From: Bradyrhizobium sp. 170
Lineage (GTDB): Bacteria; Pseudomonadota; Alphaproteobacteria; Rhizobiales; Xanthobacteraceae
DNA: 64,000 bases
NCBI RefSeq assembly: GCF_023101085.1
Contig: NZ_CP064703.1
Coordinates: 4,092,001-4,156,000 of the forward strand
Direction: 5' to 3'
Part shown: in pieces, positions 27,763 to 37,067 of the stretch
Layout: each line of letters starts with the position of its first letter
Position numbering within the stretch: the first letter of the stretch is position 1
The notes under the pieces: generated by a model
The model's input: the letters and a program-made list of their open reading frames with translations, nothing else
What the model was told of the DNA's origin: nothing
Database searches by the model: none
Translations under genes and position numbers: made by a program

Positions 27763-30033
27763 ATGCGTTTGGCGTTCTGGCGTGCAGGCAGGGACAAGCC
27801 GGTGGTGCAGCGGCCGGTGGCAAGGCCTGCGCCTTCGGCCCCGAAGCCCGTCGCAGCATCCGAATCCGGCGATCTCGATCTGCATGCGCTCGGCGGGGCG
27901 CTGATGCGCAAGCGAAGCCTGATCATCGTCCCGACGGTGCTGGTGCTGGTGGCATCGCTCGCCGCGGTCAACATGATCACCCCCCGGTTCAAGTCGGAAG
28001 CGCGCATCCTGATCGATGGGCGTGAGAACGTTTTCCTGCGGCCGAGCGGCGAGCGCAACGATGAGCGCAATCCGCTCGACGCCGAAGCCGTCACCAGCCA
28101 GGTGCAACTGGTGCAATCGCGCGATCTGGCCCGCGAGATCATCAAGAAGAACAAGCTTGCCGAGCGCCCCGAATTCGATCCGGTGCTGCAGGGATTTTCG
28201 CCGCTGAAGTCATTGCTGGCCCTGATCGGCATCGGCCGCGACCCGTTCTCGCTGACGCCGGAAGAGCGTGTCCTGGAAGCCTATTACGATCGCTTCACGG
28301 CCTACGCCGTCGACAAGTCCCGCGTCATCGTCGTCGATTTCCAGTCCCGCGATCCCGAACTGGCGGTGCGCGTGGCCAACTCGATTGCCGAGGGCTATCT
28401 GGTGCTGCAGCAGGACGCGCGGCAACAGCAGGCAAAATCGGCCAGCCAGTGGCTGTCGGGTGAAATCGAGGATCTGCGCAAAAAGGTCGCCAAGGCGGAA
28501 TCGCAGGTCGAGGATTTCCGCTCGAAGTCGAGCCTGTTCGTCGGCACCAACAACACCACGCTCTCCAACCAGCAGATGGGCGAGCTCAACACGCAGTTGA
28601 ACAACGCCCGCGCGCTGAAGTCGGATGCTGAATCCAAGGCGCGGTTGATCAAGGAAATGCTTCAGAGCGGCAAGCCGATCGAAGCTTCCGAGGTGCTCAA
28701 TTCCGAAACGATCCGACGCATGTCCGAGCAGCGGGTGACGTTGCGCGCGCAGCTCGCCGAGCAATCTTCGACGCTGCTCGACGGCCATCCCCGCATCAAG
28801 GAACTGAAGGCGCAGCTCGCCGATCTCGATCGCCAACTGCGCGAGGAGGCGAGCAAGATCTCGCGCTCGCTCGAGAATGACGCACGCCTCGCCAGCGGCC
28901 GGGTCGATGGCCTGACGAACAGCCTCGACCAGTTGAAGAAGCAGGCGGCTTCGAACAACGGCCAGGACGTCCAGCTCCGCGCGCTCGAGCGCGACGCCAA
29001 GGCGCAGCGCGATCAGCTGGAATCCTTTCTCGCCAAATATCGCGACGCGACCGCGCGCGAAAACATCGAGGCGACGCCGACCGATGGCCGCATCATTTCG
29101 CGCGCCACCGTCTCCAACACGCCGGCCTATCCGAAGAAGCTGCCGATCGTGCTGATCGCGACGCTGGCGACCTTGTTGCTCACCTCGGGTGCGATTGTGA
29201 CCGGCGAGCTGTTGCGCATGACCGCGCCGCGGGCAACCGGTGCGGCTTCGCCCGAAGTTGCGCGCGAAATTGCGCCCGAAATCATCATGGCTGCTCCGCC
29301 GGAACCGGTGCGTGCGCCGGCGATCGCGCCCGAGCTTCCCATCGCGGACCTCGTTGACACGGATCACGCCTCCGAACCGGTGTTGAATGAACCGCGCGTG
29401 GACAGCCCTCGCATGGACACCGCGGCGGAAATCGGTGAAATCGAGCAAATGGCGGATGTCCTGGTCGGCGCAGGCTCCGCGGCACGCAAGGTCACCGTGC
29501 TCGGCACGGCATCGAGCGAGAGCATCACGCTGACCGCACTGACGCTGGCGCGGCTGATGGCGCAGCAGGCGAAAGTCGTGGTCGTCGATCTCGTGGCATC
29601 ATCGCCGATGATGACGGCGGCGTCGGCTGATCCGGTTGCGCCCGGGCTTGCCGAACTGATGCAGGGCGAGGCGTCGTTCGCGCAAATCATCACCAAAGAC
29701 CGGCTGTCGCGCGTTCATCTCGTCAGCGCCGGACGCCCCGGCTTCGACCGCGCGCAGCTCCAGTCGCCGCGGTTGGCGCTCGCGATCGACGCACTGCTGC
29801 GGGTCTACGATCATGTGCTGCTGGATGCCGGAACGGCCTCCGATCTGCCGGCCGAATTGCTGACGTCACAGGCGCAGGCAGTCGTGGTGCCCGAAGCGTC
29901 GATGGCGCAGGACGCGCGCGCGCTGATGTGCGACCAGCTCAAGGCGGTCGGCTTCGCCGAGGTGACGATGCTGAGCAAGCCATGCGAGCCTTCGGATGCA
30001 GTCGAACCCGGCCCGCGCGTGGTAGCGGCGTGA
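27763..30033 (+). CDS. Wzc-like polysaccharide co-polymerase with degenerate kinase domain
   Basis: The 756-residue inner-membrane protein controls export and chain length of exopolysaccharide. Order: a proline-rich cytoplasmic start, transmembrane segment near 53-73, a Wzz domain, long coiled coils around 210-430, second transmembrane segment near 462-482, an Ala/Pro-rich linker and a C-terminal P-loop-like domain. The P-loop position reads VLGTASSESITLTALTLA, with no GKS/T, and the C-terminus lacks a Tyr cluster, so it is probably not an active tyrosine kinase. ATG 27763 has GGGAG upstream; GTG 27730 is an alternative. Confidence 0.88.
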   Translation: MRLAFWRAGRDKPVVQRPVARPAPSAPKPVAASESGDLDLHALGGALMRKRSLIIVPTVLVLVASLAAVNMITPRFKSEARILIDGRENVFLRPSGERNDERNPLDAEAVTSQVQLVQSRDLAREIIKKNKLAERPEFDPVLQGFSPLKSLLALIGIGRDPFSLTPEERVLEAYYDRFTAYAVDKSRVIVVDFQSRDPELAVRVANSIAEGYLVLQQDARQQQAKSASQWLSGEIEDLRKKVAKAESQVEDFRSKSSLFVGTNNTTLSNQQMGELNTQLNNARALKSDAESKARLIKEMLQSGKPIEASEVLNSETIRRMSEQRVTLRAQLAEQSSTLLDGHPRIKELKAQLADLDRQLREEASKISRSLENDARLASGRVDGLTNSLDQLKKQAASNNGQDVQLRALERDAKAQRDQLESFLAKYRDATARENIEATPTDGRIISRATVSNTPAYPKKLPIVLIATLATLLLTSGAIVTGELLRMTAPRATGAASPEVAREIAPEIIMAAPPEPVRAPAIAPELPIADLVDTDHASEPVLNEPRVDSPRMDTAAEIGEIEQMADVLVGAGSAARKVTVLGTASSESITLTALTLARLMAQQAKVVVVDLVASSPMMTAASADPVAPGLAELMQGEASFAQIITKDRLSRVHLVSAGRPGFDRAQLQSPRLALAIDALLRVYDHVLLDAGTASDLPAELLTSQAQAVVVPEASMAQDARALMCDQLKAVGFAEVTMLSKPCEPSDAVEPGPRVVAA

Positions 30034-30164
30034 AGGCCATATTCGAACCCGCCATGCTGAAGAGCGCGTAGCGCGTCTCGAAACATGAACGGCCCAGGCC
30101 GTGGCCGTCGGCCTTCGAGACCGGCGCTTCGAGGCCTCCTCAGTGTGACGGAGATGACGAGTTC

Positions 30165-31133
30165 TTACCGTTTCCGGCTCTCCGTGCTCGGCTCGACGAC
30201 GAGATCGACCACCGGCGGAAGATCAACTGCGGTCGGGGACGAGCCTTCAGGCGTATCGAGAATGGTCTTGATGCTCGGCAAATCAGGCAGTACGACCTTG
30301 GGCAAGGGTGTGATCGCGACGGGTCTGGCCCTCAGGCTTTCGAGGTTTTTCTTGGCCTTCTCGTGGCCCGGATCGATCCGTAGGGTAGCCTCATAGTCCG
30401 CGACGGCTTCGTCCCGCTTTCCAAGCCGGCTCAGGCACACACCTCGATTGTTGTACGCATTGGTGTAGCGCGCGCTGAGCTTAATGGCTTCGGAGTAATC
30501 CGATATGGCCTGGTCGCATTTTCCGGCGTTGGCCCAGCTGAGGCCGCGAGTAAAGTAGTAGTTCGGATTGCGCGCGTTCAGCTGAATCGCTCGCGACAGG
30601 TCGTTTAGCGCCTCTTCATGGCGAGACAAGTCTGACAGGATGCTGCCCCGTGAATAGAAGTACTTCGCGACGGGCGTGCTGCTGCGTTTGATCGCTTCGC
30701 CATAGTCTTCGAGCGCGGTTTCGGACGCGCCGGATCGTTCGTAGATCTCTGCACGGACGGCGTAGGCTTCAGGCGGTTTTGGATTGAGATTGATAACCGT
30801 ACCGGCATCCTTGATCGCATCGTCGTACTGGCCGATTTCGGCGTTGTTGCGCGCCCGGTTCTGATAGGCGAGCGCATATTTGGGGTTAATTCGGATCGCC
30901 TCGCTGAATTGGGCGATGGCCTTTTCCCGATCGCCGCCGTTGGCGTAAGCGACGCCCAGATTATTGTAGACGGCGGCAAGCTGAGCGCCCCTGAAACGGC
31001 CGCTCTTGATGAGCGAGGCGCAACCCTTAAGGCTGATTTCCGGGTTCGGATTGTCGCAGTCCCGCAACGGATCGGCCGCGACTGGCGTCAAGGGAAGCGT
31101 GGCGACGGCAAGCACGAGCAGGAAAATTCTCAT
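30165..31133 (-). CDS. Secreted tetratricopeptide-repeat protein
   Basis: The 322-residue product has a signal peptide (MRIFLLVLAVATLPLTPVAA) and about six TPR units, for example AAVYNNLGVAYANGGDREKA, ALAYQNRARNNAEIGQYDDA and TNAYNNRGVCLSRLGKRDEA. The C-terminal 60 residues are Pro-rich and probably unstructured. It is likely a periplasmic scaffold for protein contacts. It lies beside the EPS genes, but a role in that pathway is only suggested by position. Confidence 0.85.
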   Translation of the reverse strand: MRIFLLVLAVATLPLTPVAADPLRDCDNPNPEISLKGCASLIKSGRFRGAQLAAVYNNLGVAYANGGDREKAIAQFSEAIRINPKYALAYQNRARNNAEIGQYDDAIKDAGTVINLNPKPPEAYAVRAEIYERSGASETALEDYGEAIKRSSTPVAKYFYSRGSILSDLSRHEEALNDLSRAIQLNARNPNYYFTRGLSWANAGKCDQAISDYSEAIKLSARYTNAYNNRGVCLSRLGKRDEAVADYEATLRIDPGHEKAKKNLESLRARPVAITPLPKVVLPDLPSIKTILDTPEGSSPTAVDLPPVVDLVVEPSTESRKR

Positions 31134-31430
31134 GTCCTTCTCCCCCAGGATTTAAAAATTGCCCCCGCGCAACAACGCAGGGTAAAAACAGGATCGTAGT
31201 GGATTTCCCCCATACCGTACACCGCCGTTTATCGGGTTATCTGCTGGTGTCGATGGCGCTCCGACAGTGACAGCCAGCCTCGTCGGGCAAATCAGTGCGC
31301 GTCGTCAACGATTGCGTTGTCCGGTCGTCCCAGACGAAAATATTCCTGTTTTCGTCATCGCCACATCAGCACAATGCGGCGCGGGGATGCGTACTCGTAT
31401 CTGATGCATGGAGCGCGCCTTGCATACAGC
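31134..31430. other. Gene-free region upstream of the TPR gene
   Basis: About 300 bases between the TPR gene start and the repeat at 31431 show no credible gene on either strand. The part next to 31133 should hold the TPR gene promoter; I see no clear operator. Confidence 0.4.
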
Positions 31431-31533
31431 CGTCCTCACCCGCGCTTGCGGGCGATCCAGTATTCCAGAGATGTCGGTGATGAGATTGAGAAGTCGCGGC
31501 GTACTCGATCCCCCGCATGCGCGGGCTATGACG
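31431..31533. repeat. Dispersed repeat with GCGATCCAGTATTCCAGAG, copy 1
   Basis: The unit begins CGTCCTCACCCGCGCTTGCG and ends GCGGGCTATGACG. The internal stretch GGCGATCCAGTATTCCAGAG is identical to the copy at 42125-42241. The ends pair weakly as a hairpin. It lies between the TPR gene and the GNAT gene, 24 bases past the latter's stop. Confidence 0.75.
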
Positions 31534-31557
31534 CACCGGGGGGCTGCGTGACGGCTT

Positions 31558-32748
31558 TCAGCTGAACGCGTTGCGCAGCTTTTGCGCCATTTCGAACAGC
31601 GCTGGATTGTGCTTCACCAGCCGCTTGGTGCGGTTGAGGCCCGACATGACGCCGGCGGCAAGCTTGCCGCGCTGGCTGAGCGGGATGAAGCTGTCGAAGA
31701 TCGGCTCGTCGCTCTTGCAGAACAGCCGCTTGTAATCGTCCGATCCGATCCCGAGGTCGAGGGCGCGATAACCCTGCGCGGCGTAATGATCGATGATGTC
31801 GCGCATCAAAATCAGGCCGGGGCTGTATTTCGAATTCGCCGACATCGTGTAGGTATTGAACATCATCGAGAACCGATGGCCGTCGGCGACGCCGGCGAAG
31901 ATTGCGATCACTTCCTCGTCGCATTCCAGCGCGTGGATATCGATGGCGTGCTTGCCGCCGGCGAGCGGCGCGGTGCAGGAGCCGCGGACAAAATCCTCGA
32001 TGCCGGGATCGGAGAAGACATTCGGCAGCTTCTGTTCGGCCATCCGCAGCGGCTTGACGCGGAAGAACCAGTCGAGCAGTCGCGTGATGTCCGCCTGTGA
32101 CGACGCCACGTGACTGCGATAGCCGGGCAGGGACTGCAGCTTGCGTTCCTTGCCCTTGAGGCGGCGGCGGAACGAGTTGCTGACCAGCGCCGCGGGCGCG
32201 GCGCCGGGCTCCATCGCCAGTAGCGGGCAATCATTGGCGGACGGCTGATGCGGCAGCAAGGCGAGCGGATTGGGCTGATCGCGCCAGCGAGCCGGTTGCT
32301 GATGCAGCGCGAGGACGTCGGCTTCGGATCGCTGCGATATCGCCGATATCAGGCCTTCGAGATCGGCCGGCGTTGCGCTTGCGGCGAAATCGCGGTCGAA
32401 CAGCGCCATGTTGAAGGTGGAATGCTTGCCGCCCATGAAACTGGCGCAACGCGCGCCGTAAGCGTGTCTGAGCGCGAGCGGGAGCAGAGCCAATGGACGG
32501 CGTTCCGCGTCGTAGGCGATCACGATGAACGGAGCGAGGCCTTCGCGCTCGCCGACGTGCCGTTGCCAGGGACTGAGGAAGTCGAACCGCTGATACGGCG
32601 TGAAAGAGACTTGCGCGCCTTCCAGGTTGCGCCAGATGCCTTCCGCGGCGGCGAGGTCGTGAACGATGTCGATGCCGGCGATGCGGCTCGCCTTCGACCA
32701 CGTTTCTGCATCCGCCGTCCGGTCTTCAATCGCGGCAGCCATGGTCAT
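31558..32748 (-). CDS. GNAT-family protein, CelD/BcsL-like
   Basis: The 396-residue protein matches the GNAT family (Acetyltransf_6) often called cellulose biosynthesis protein CelD. The N-terminal half includes SFTPYQRFDFLSPWQRHVGE and LALLPLALRH; the second GNAT half has NSFRRRLKGKERKL, HALECDEEVIAIFAGVADG and YSPGLILMRDIIDHYAAQGY followed by LDLGIGSDDYKRLF. It probably transfers an acyl group to a polysaccharide or its precursor. It diverges from the deacetylase-like gene. Start is ATG 32748, with GTG one codon before. Confidence 0.82.
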   Translation of the reverse strand: MTMAAAIEDRTADAETWSKASRIAGIDIVHDLAAAEGIWRNLEGAQVSFTPYQRFDFLSPWQRHVGEREGLAPFIVIAYDAERRPLALLPLALRHAYGARCASFMGGKHSTFNMALFDRDFAASATPADLEGLISAISQRSEADVLALHQQPARWRDQPNPLALLPHQPSANDCPLLAMEPGAAPAALVSNSFRRRLKGKERKLQSLPGYRSHVASSQADITRLLDWFFRVKPLRMAEQKLPNVFSDPGIEDFVRGSCTAPLAGGKHAIDIHALECDEEVIAIFAGVADGHRFSMMFNTYTMSANSKYSPGLILMRDIIDHYAAQGYRALDLGIGSDDYKRLFCKSDEPIFDSFIPLSQRGKLAAGVMSGLNRTKRLVKHNPALFEMAQKLRNAFS

Positions 32749-32878
32749 CACAGAGCCCGTGCTATATGAAATTGTTTACAATTTTCGGCTTTGGCCGACC
32801 TTCGCAGGGAAATGTCAACAAAGGGTAATACAATCCGGACGCGGCGGGGCAGCGCGACGGTAGGTTAGGGACGGGACG

Positions 32879-33931
32879 TTGGCGTTGGATATCGGAATTT
32901 TGCGGCGGGCCCGGATGGAGCTCGCTTATTTCAGCGGCTATTTCAGACTGAAGCAGCGGGAGACCGGCGGCGCCGGCGTCATTTTGCGGTTCGAGCGCGT
33001 GCGTCCGCGCGATTCCCGCCCGTTTCAGCCTAACCGGTGGCGTGAAATCACGCCGCAATTTCTCGACCGGACGATCCGTGCGCTGAAGCGCTGGAACTTC
33101 GATCTGATCACGATGGACGAAGTGTGCCGGCGGGCGGTCACGCTGCCAAAGGCCAATCGATTTGCCTGCCTGACCTTCGACGGCGGCTGCAAGGATGTCA
33201 TCACGCAGGCCTATCCGGTGCTGTCGAAGCACGGCGTGCCCTTCACCATCTACCTGCCGACCGCGCTTCCGGACGGGCTCGGCGAAGCCTGGTGGCTCGC
33301 GCTGGAAGACATGATCGCGCGCGAGGAACGCATCAGCCTGATGATCGACCGCAAGGAGCGGCGTTTCGCAACGGGCAGCATGCCGGAGAAATATTACACT
33401 TTCGAATTTCTGACGAGCTGGATGCGGACGCTGCCGCCGCCGGATCTTTCGTTCGCGATCCACGACCTCTGCACGCGCTACTCCGTCGATCTCGCGACGC
33501 TGTCGCGCGCTGCGTCGATGGATTGGGAGGATCTGGCGAAGCTCGCCGCTGATCCGCTGGTGACGATCGGCAGCGCAACGGTGAACTATCCCGCGCTGTC
33601 CAACCTGAAAGAGGCCGACGCGCAACGCGAAATGACCATGGGCAAGGCGGTCGCCGAGGCCGCCTTGCGCCGCGCCGTCAGGCATTTCGCCTATCCGTTC
33701 GGCGATCGGCAATCCTGGCGCCGCGAGCACGTCGTCATGGGGCAGGAGGCAGGTTTCGCCAGCGCGGTATCGACGATCCCGGGGGTCGTCGAAGCCAAGG
33801 GATATACCAATCTGCATGCCCTGCCGCGGATCGCCTGGGACGGACGGCAGCGTTCGCTGCGCATGATGCGGGTGATGCTGTCCGGAATCATGTTTCCGCC
33901 GGTCAGGCCGACCCGGGATAATTGGGTTTAG
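32879..33931 (+). CDS. Polysaccharide deacetylase-fold protein, probably inactive
   Basis: The 350-residue product has the NodB-like fold: ACLTFDGGCKDVI (residues 97-109), VTIGSATVNYPALSNL (228-243) and VRHFAYPFGDRQSW (267-280). In active enzymes the first motif is TFDDG and the second holds two metal-binding His in HxxxH. Here the second Asp is Gly102 and the His positions are Ala233 and Tyr237, so the metal site looks lost. It may bind rather than cleave glycan, or use another chemistry. Start is TTG 32879; TTG codons nearby are alternatives. It follows the GNAT gene divergently in the EPS region. Confidence 0.8.
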   Translation: MALDIGILRRARMELAYFSGYFRLKQRETGGAGVILRFERVRPRDSRPFQPNRWREITPQFLDRTIRALKRWNFDLITMDEVCRRAVTLPKANRFACLTFDGGCKDVITQAYPVLSKHGVPFTIYLPTALPDGLGEAWWLALEDMIAREERISLMIDRKERRFATGSMPEKYYTFEFLTSWMRTLPPPDLSFAIHDLCTRYSVDLATLSRAASMDWEDLAKLAADPLVTIGSATVNYPALSNLKEADAQREMTMGKAVAEAALRRAVRHFAYPFGDRQSWRREHVVMGQEAGFASAVSTIPGVVEAKGYTNLHALPRIAWDGRQRSLRMMRVMLSGIMFPPVRPTRDNWV

Positions 33932-34098
33932 GTGCCTATGGGCTTGGCGATGTCCGAATTACCCTCGGAAGCGGCCATCCCGGATTGCCTTCAGCACGTC
34001 TCCTTTGTGCCACAGAAGCAGACATCCGCGCATTTGGTGCTTCGCGTGTTGGGAGTAATGTATGCTCGCTTTGGAAAAAGCCTCTAGGAGTTGGGACC

Positions 34099-34569
34099 TT
34101 GCCTCCGACGTTCATATATTTTGTAGCCTTGTTGGTCTGGATACCCCTTGCGTGTCTGGTTTGGGTCTTGGCCGGAGTGATGGCGCTCAATCGAGGTACC
34201 CGCCGCAAAGGATTGGCGCTTGCTCTAGCAATGGCGGCGACTTTTCCGTCTGTTTTCCTTTTCCAAGCTGCCGCTGCACCTTTGATAGCAGCAATGGTTG
34301 TCGGCGTAGCATGGCTGTCAGGCATTCTGGACCCCGCATCCACGGTCACACACGTCACGACTAACGGACTGGTGATCGCCACAATCTCTGGGATAATGCT
34401 GCTCGCCTTCGTCACAATGCTAACCGTGTCCACCGTTGGATTCTTTGAGGGCTGGCTGCTGGGGTGGCGCTGCGCTCATGGGGAGCGTTTCCGCGATGTG
34501 ATCAAGCGCGGACCGACGGCTCGTCTCCTTCGGCGACTGGGGTTCAGAAAGCTGCAGCGCGCTTCATAG
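34099..34569 (+). CDS. Predicted membrane protein of unknown function
   Basis: The 156-residue product has four likely membrane segments (IYFVALLVWIPLACLVWVLA; GLALALAMAATFPSVFLFQA; MVVGVAWLSGIL; ISGIMLLAFVTMLTVS) and a basic C-terminus (RLLRRLGFRKLQRAS). TTG 34099 has AGGAG eight bases upstream; the frame is open from 33922, overlapping the previous gene, but that extension is not convincing. The region is visibly less GC-rich than its neighbours, which may mean acquired DNA. I do not recognise a family. Confidence 0.6.
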   Translation: MPPTFIYFVALLVWIPLACLVWVLAGVMALNRGTRRKGLALALAMAATFPSVFLFQAAAAPLIAAMVVGVAWLSGILDPASTVTHVTTNGLVIATISGIMLLAFVTMLTVSTVGFFEGWLLGWRCAHGERFRDVIKRGPTARLLRRLGFRKLQRAS

Positions 34570-34676
34570 ACGGGTCCGCTTCGGGTCACATGAGGCGAAA
34601 TTCCCGAGTGACAAGCGCATGTCTGCTTTAGACTTCAAAAGCGGACATCTCTCGTTCTATGAGTACATGCCCTAAT

Positions 34677-34889
34677 CTAGGCGGCGCGGTCCGGCCGCGA
34701 CATCCAGCTGATGATCGGCATTGCCGGCAGCACCCATCCGAGCCCCGCCACGACATAGAAGATCGCCTGCAGCAGACCCGAACTGGCCAGCCATGGCGTC
34801 TGGGCGATGGTCATTCCCAATAGCGACCACACCACGACCAGCACCAGAAGTGCGATGGTTCCGAAGAATTTGCGGGTGCGTATGGTCAT
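34677..34889 (-). CDS. DUF2842 small membrane protein
   Basis: The 70-residue protein has two transmembrane helices ([20 protein letters not shown] and [20 protein letters not shown]) and ends WMSRPDRAA. This matches DUF2842, a small alphaproteobacterial family of unknown role that is often next to ctaA. It diverges from ctaA with 118 bases between the starts. Confidence 0.85.
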   Translation of the reverse strand: MTIRTRKFFGTIALLVLVVVWSLLGMTIAQTPWLASSGLLQAIFYVVAGLGWVLPAMPIISWMSRPDRAA

Positions 34890-35007
34890 GGCGGATATGT
34901 CAGGCTCGTGGCGGGTTGCGCGCGGGAAGGGGCGGACTATAAGGGGCGCGCCACTTCAATCAAGCGCGCCTTTAAGGCGGGCCAAGACTGATTTCAAGAC
35001 GGGTTTT

Positions 35008-36096
35008 ATGACCGGTAGTTCCGCACAGCAGGCTCCGCATCCAGGCGCCGTCAGATGGTGGCTGATCGTGGTCGCCGCGCTGATCGCGGTCATGGTGCTG
35101 GTCGGTGGCGCCACGCGGCTGACGGAATCCGGATTGTCGATTGTCGAGTGGAAGCCGGTGACCGGCACGCTGCCGCCGCTCAACGAGGCGCAATGGACAC
35201 AGGCGTTCGAGGGCTACAAGGCGATCCCGCAATACCGCGAACTCAACGCCGGCATGAGCCTTGCGGAGTTCAAGACCATCTTCTGGTGGGAATGGAGCCA
35301 CCGCCTGCTCGGGCGCGTGATCGGCGCGGTCTATCTGCTGCCATTCCTGTACTTCCTGTGGCGTGGCGCGCTGGGCGCTGAGCTGAAACGGCGGCTGTGG
35401 GTGATCTTTGCCCTCGGCGCGCTGCAGGGTGGGGTCGGCTGGTGGATGGTCGCGTCGGGCCTCACGCAGCGGACCGAGGTCTCCCAGTATCGGCTGGCGA
35501 CGCATCTGGTGCTGGCCTTGATCATTTTTGCCTCGATCGTCTGGACGCTGCGGCGGATGACGGCGCGTCCGCATCCCGTTGTCCCGGTGCGGCTGAAGGT
35601 CTCCGGGGTGGCTTTGCTCGGCCTGACTTTCGTTCAGCTTTATTTCGGTGCGCTGGTCGCGGGGCTGCGGGCGGGCAGGGTGTACAACACCTGGCCCGAG
35701 ATCGACGGCGCCTTCATTCCGTCGGCGGCGCGGCTGTGGTTCGAGGAACCATGGTGGCGCAATTTGTTCGACAACACGCTCACGGTGCAGTTCGAGCACC
35801 GTATGACCGCCTATGCGCTACTGATACTGGCGGTGCTTCACGCCATCGACGCCATGCGGTCGCGGGCCGGCGTTGCCGTTATCGGCGGCGCGTGGTCGCT
35901 GGTGGCAGCGATCACGCTGCAGGCTGCGCTCGGCATCCTAACGCTGCTGCATCAGGTGCCGATCGATCTGGCGCTGGCGCATCAGGCGGTCGCGATCGTT
36001 GTGCTGACGCTTGTAGTCTTGCAGACTGAGCGCCTGGTTGCACGCCGCGTCGAGCACGATCGGCAACTGGTTCTGCCGCTCGGACAGCCCGGTTGA
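35008..36096 (+). CDS. ctaA: Heme A synthase
   Basis: Heme A synthase (CtaA/COX15) oxidises the methyl group of heme O to give heme A for cytochrome aa3 oxidase. The 362-residue membrane protein has eight helices and the conserved motifs [38 protein letters not shown] (heme-ligand His), [14 protein letters not shown] and [14 protein letters not shown] 35008 gives the typical COX15 N-terminus; the open frame before it lacks similarity. Confidence 0.95.
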   Translation: MTGSSAQQAPHPGAVRWWLIVVAALIAVMVLVGGATRLTESGLSIVEWKPVTGTLPPLNEAQWTQAFEGYKAIPQYRELNAGMSLAEFKTIFWWEWSHRLLGRVIGAVYLLPFLYFLWRGALGAELKRRLWVIFALGALQGGVGWWMVASGLTQRTEVSQYRLATHLVLALIIFASIVWTLRRMTARPHPVVPVRLKVSGVALLGLTFVQLYFGALVAGLRAGRVYNTWPEIDGAFIPSAARLWFEEPWWRNLFDNTLTVQFEHRMTAYALLILAVLHAIDAMRSRAGVAVIGGAWSLVAAITLQAALGILTLLHQVPIDLALAHQAVAIVVLTLVVLQTERLVARRVEHDRQLVLPLGQPG

Positions 36097-36248
36097 AATT
36101 GAGCAATTCTAATCTGCCGGCATTCCGGGAAGTGCCCGATTTACAGGGGTTTCTTGTTGCACGACGCCCTTGACGCGTTTGTGGGGCGTGCGACCGCTTT
36201 ACTTGGATGGTTTGGGCGATAAAACGAAACAAAAACAGGTCTCGTTCC

Positions 36249-37058
36249 ATGTCGTCAGCATTCATTCAGGCCGCCGTCATCCTGCTCCGTGAGGGGCTCG
36301 AAGCCATGCTCGTGATCGCAGCGCTGGCGGGCTATCTGACCAAGGCCGGCGCCGGTCATCGCATTCAGGCGCTTTATGCCGGCGCGCTCGCAGCCGTCGG
36401 CGCCAGCTTCGTTGCGGCCTGGTTGTTTGCGGTGCTGAATTCGGGCGATCACAGCGACGTCCTGGAAGGCATCATTATTTTGCTTGCCGCTGCCCTGATG
36501 CTCTACGTCAGCGGCTGGTTGATGGTGAAGCAGGATCCCCGTGGATGGCAGGAGTATCTCGCGCACAAGGCCGATCAGGCGCTGTCGCAGGATACGGTGT
36601 GGGCGGTCGGCGCGCTGGCGTTCTTTGCGGTGTTTCGCGAGGGCGCGGAGACCGTACTGTTCATCAACGCGCTCGCCAAGACTGAGGGCGGCTGGAGCGC
36701 GGGCCTGTTCGCCGGCTTGGTTGCGGCAGCGGCCGCGTTGGCCGTGCTGTTCTATTTCATCAACCTGATTGCGCGGAAGCTGCCGCTGCGGCCGCTTTTC
36801 ATCATCACCTCGGCGTTCCTGTTCGCGATGGCGATCAAGTTCATCGGCGAGGCCGTGCAGGAGTTCCAGGAACAGGCGATCATCACGGTCACCGAGGTCA
36901 AGGGCTCGGCGTTCCTGACCGCGATTGGCTTGAATCCAACGCTTGAAGCGCTGTCGATCCAGGGCCTGGTGATCCTGTTTGCGCTGGCGACCTATTCGGT
37001 GGTCCAGCGCAACAACCGCCTGATGCGCGAGGACAAGGCAATGCGCGCGGCCGAGTAG
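36249..37058 (+). CDS. FTR1-family iron permease
   Basis: The 269-residue membrane protein has seven predicted helices and two iron-binding REXXE motifs, REGLE at 14-18 and REGAE at 130-134, which define the FTR1/EfeU family. These proteins import iron, often with a multicopper oxidase or EfeOB partner; neither is adjacent here. ATG 36249 (MSSAFIQAAVILLREG) fits the family. It is convergent with nadC, ten bases apart. Confidence 0.9.
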   Translation: MSSAFIQAAVILLREGLEAMLVIAALAGYLTKAGAGHRIQALYAGALAAVGASFVAAWLFAVLNSGDHSDVLEGIIILLAAALMLYVSGWLMVKQDPRGWQEYLAHKADQALSQDTVWAVGALAFFAVFREGAETVLFINALAKTEGGWSAGLFAGLVAAAAALAVLFYFINLIARKLPLRPLFIITSAFLFAMAIKFIGEAVQEFQEQAIITVTEVKGSAFLTAIGLNPTLEALSIQGLVILFALATYSVVQRNNRLMREDKAMRAAE

Positions 37059-37067
37059 TTCGCCGCG

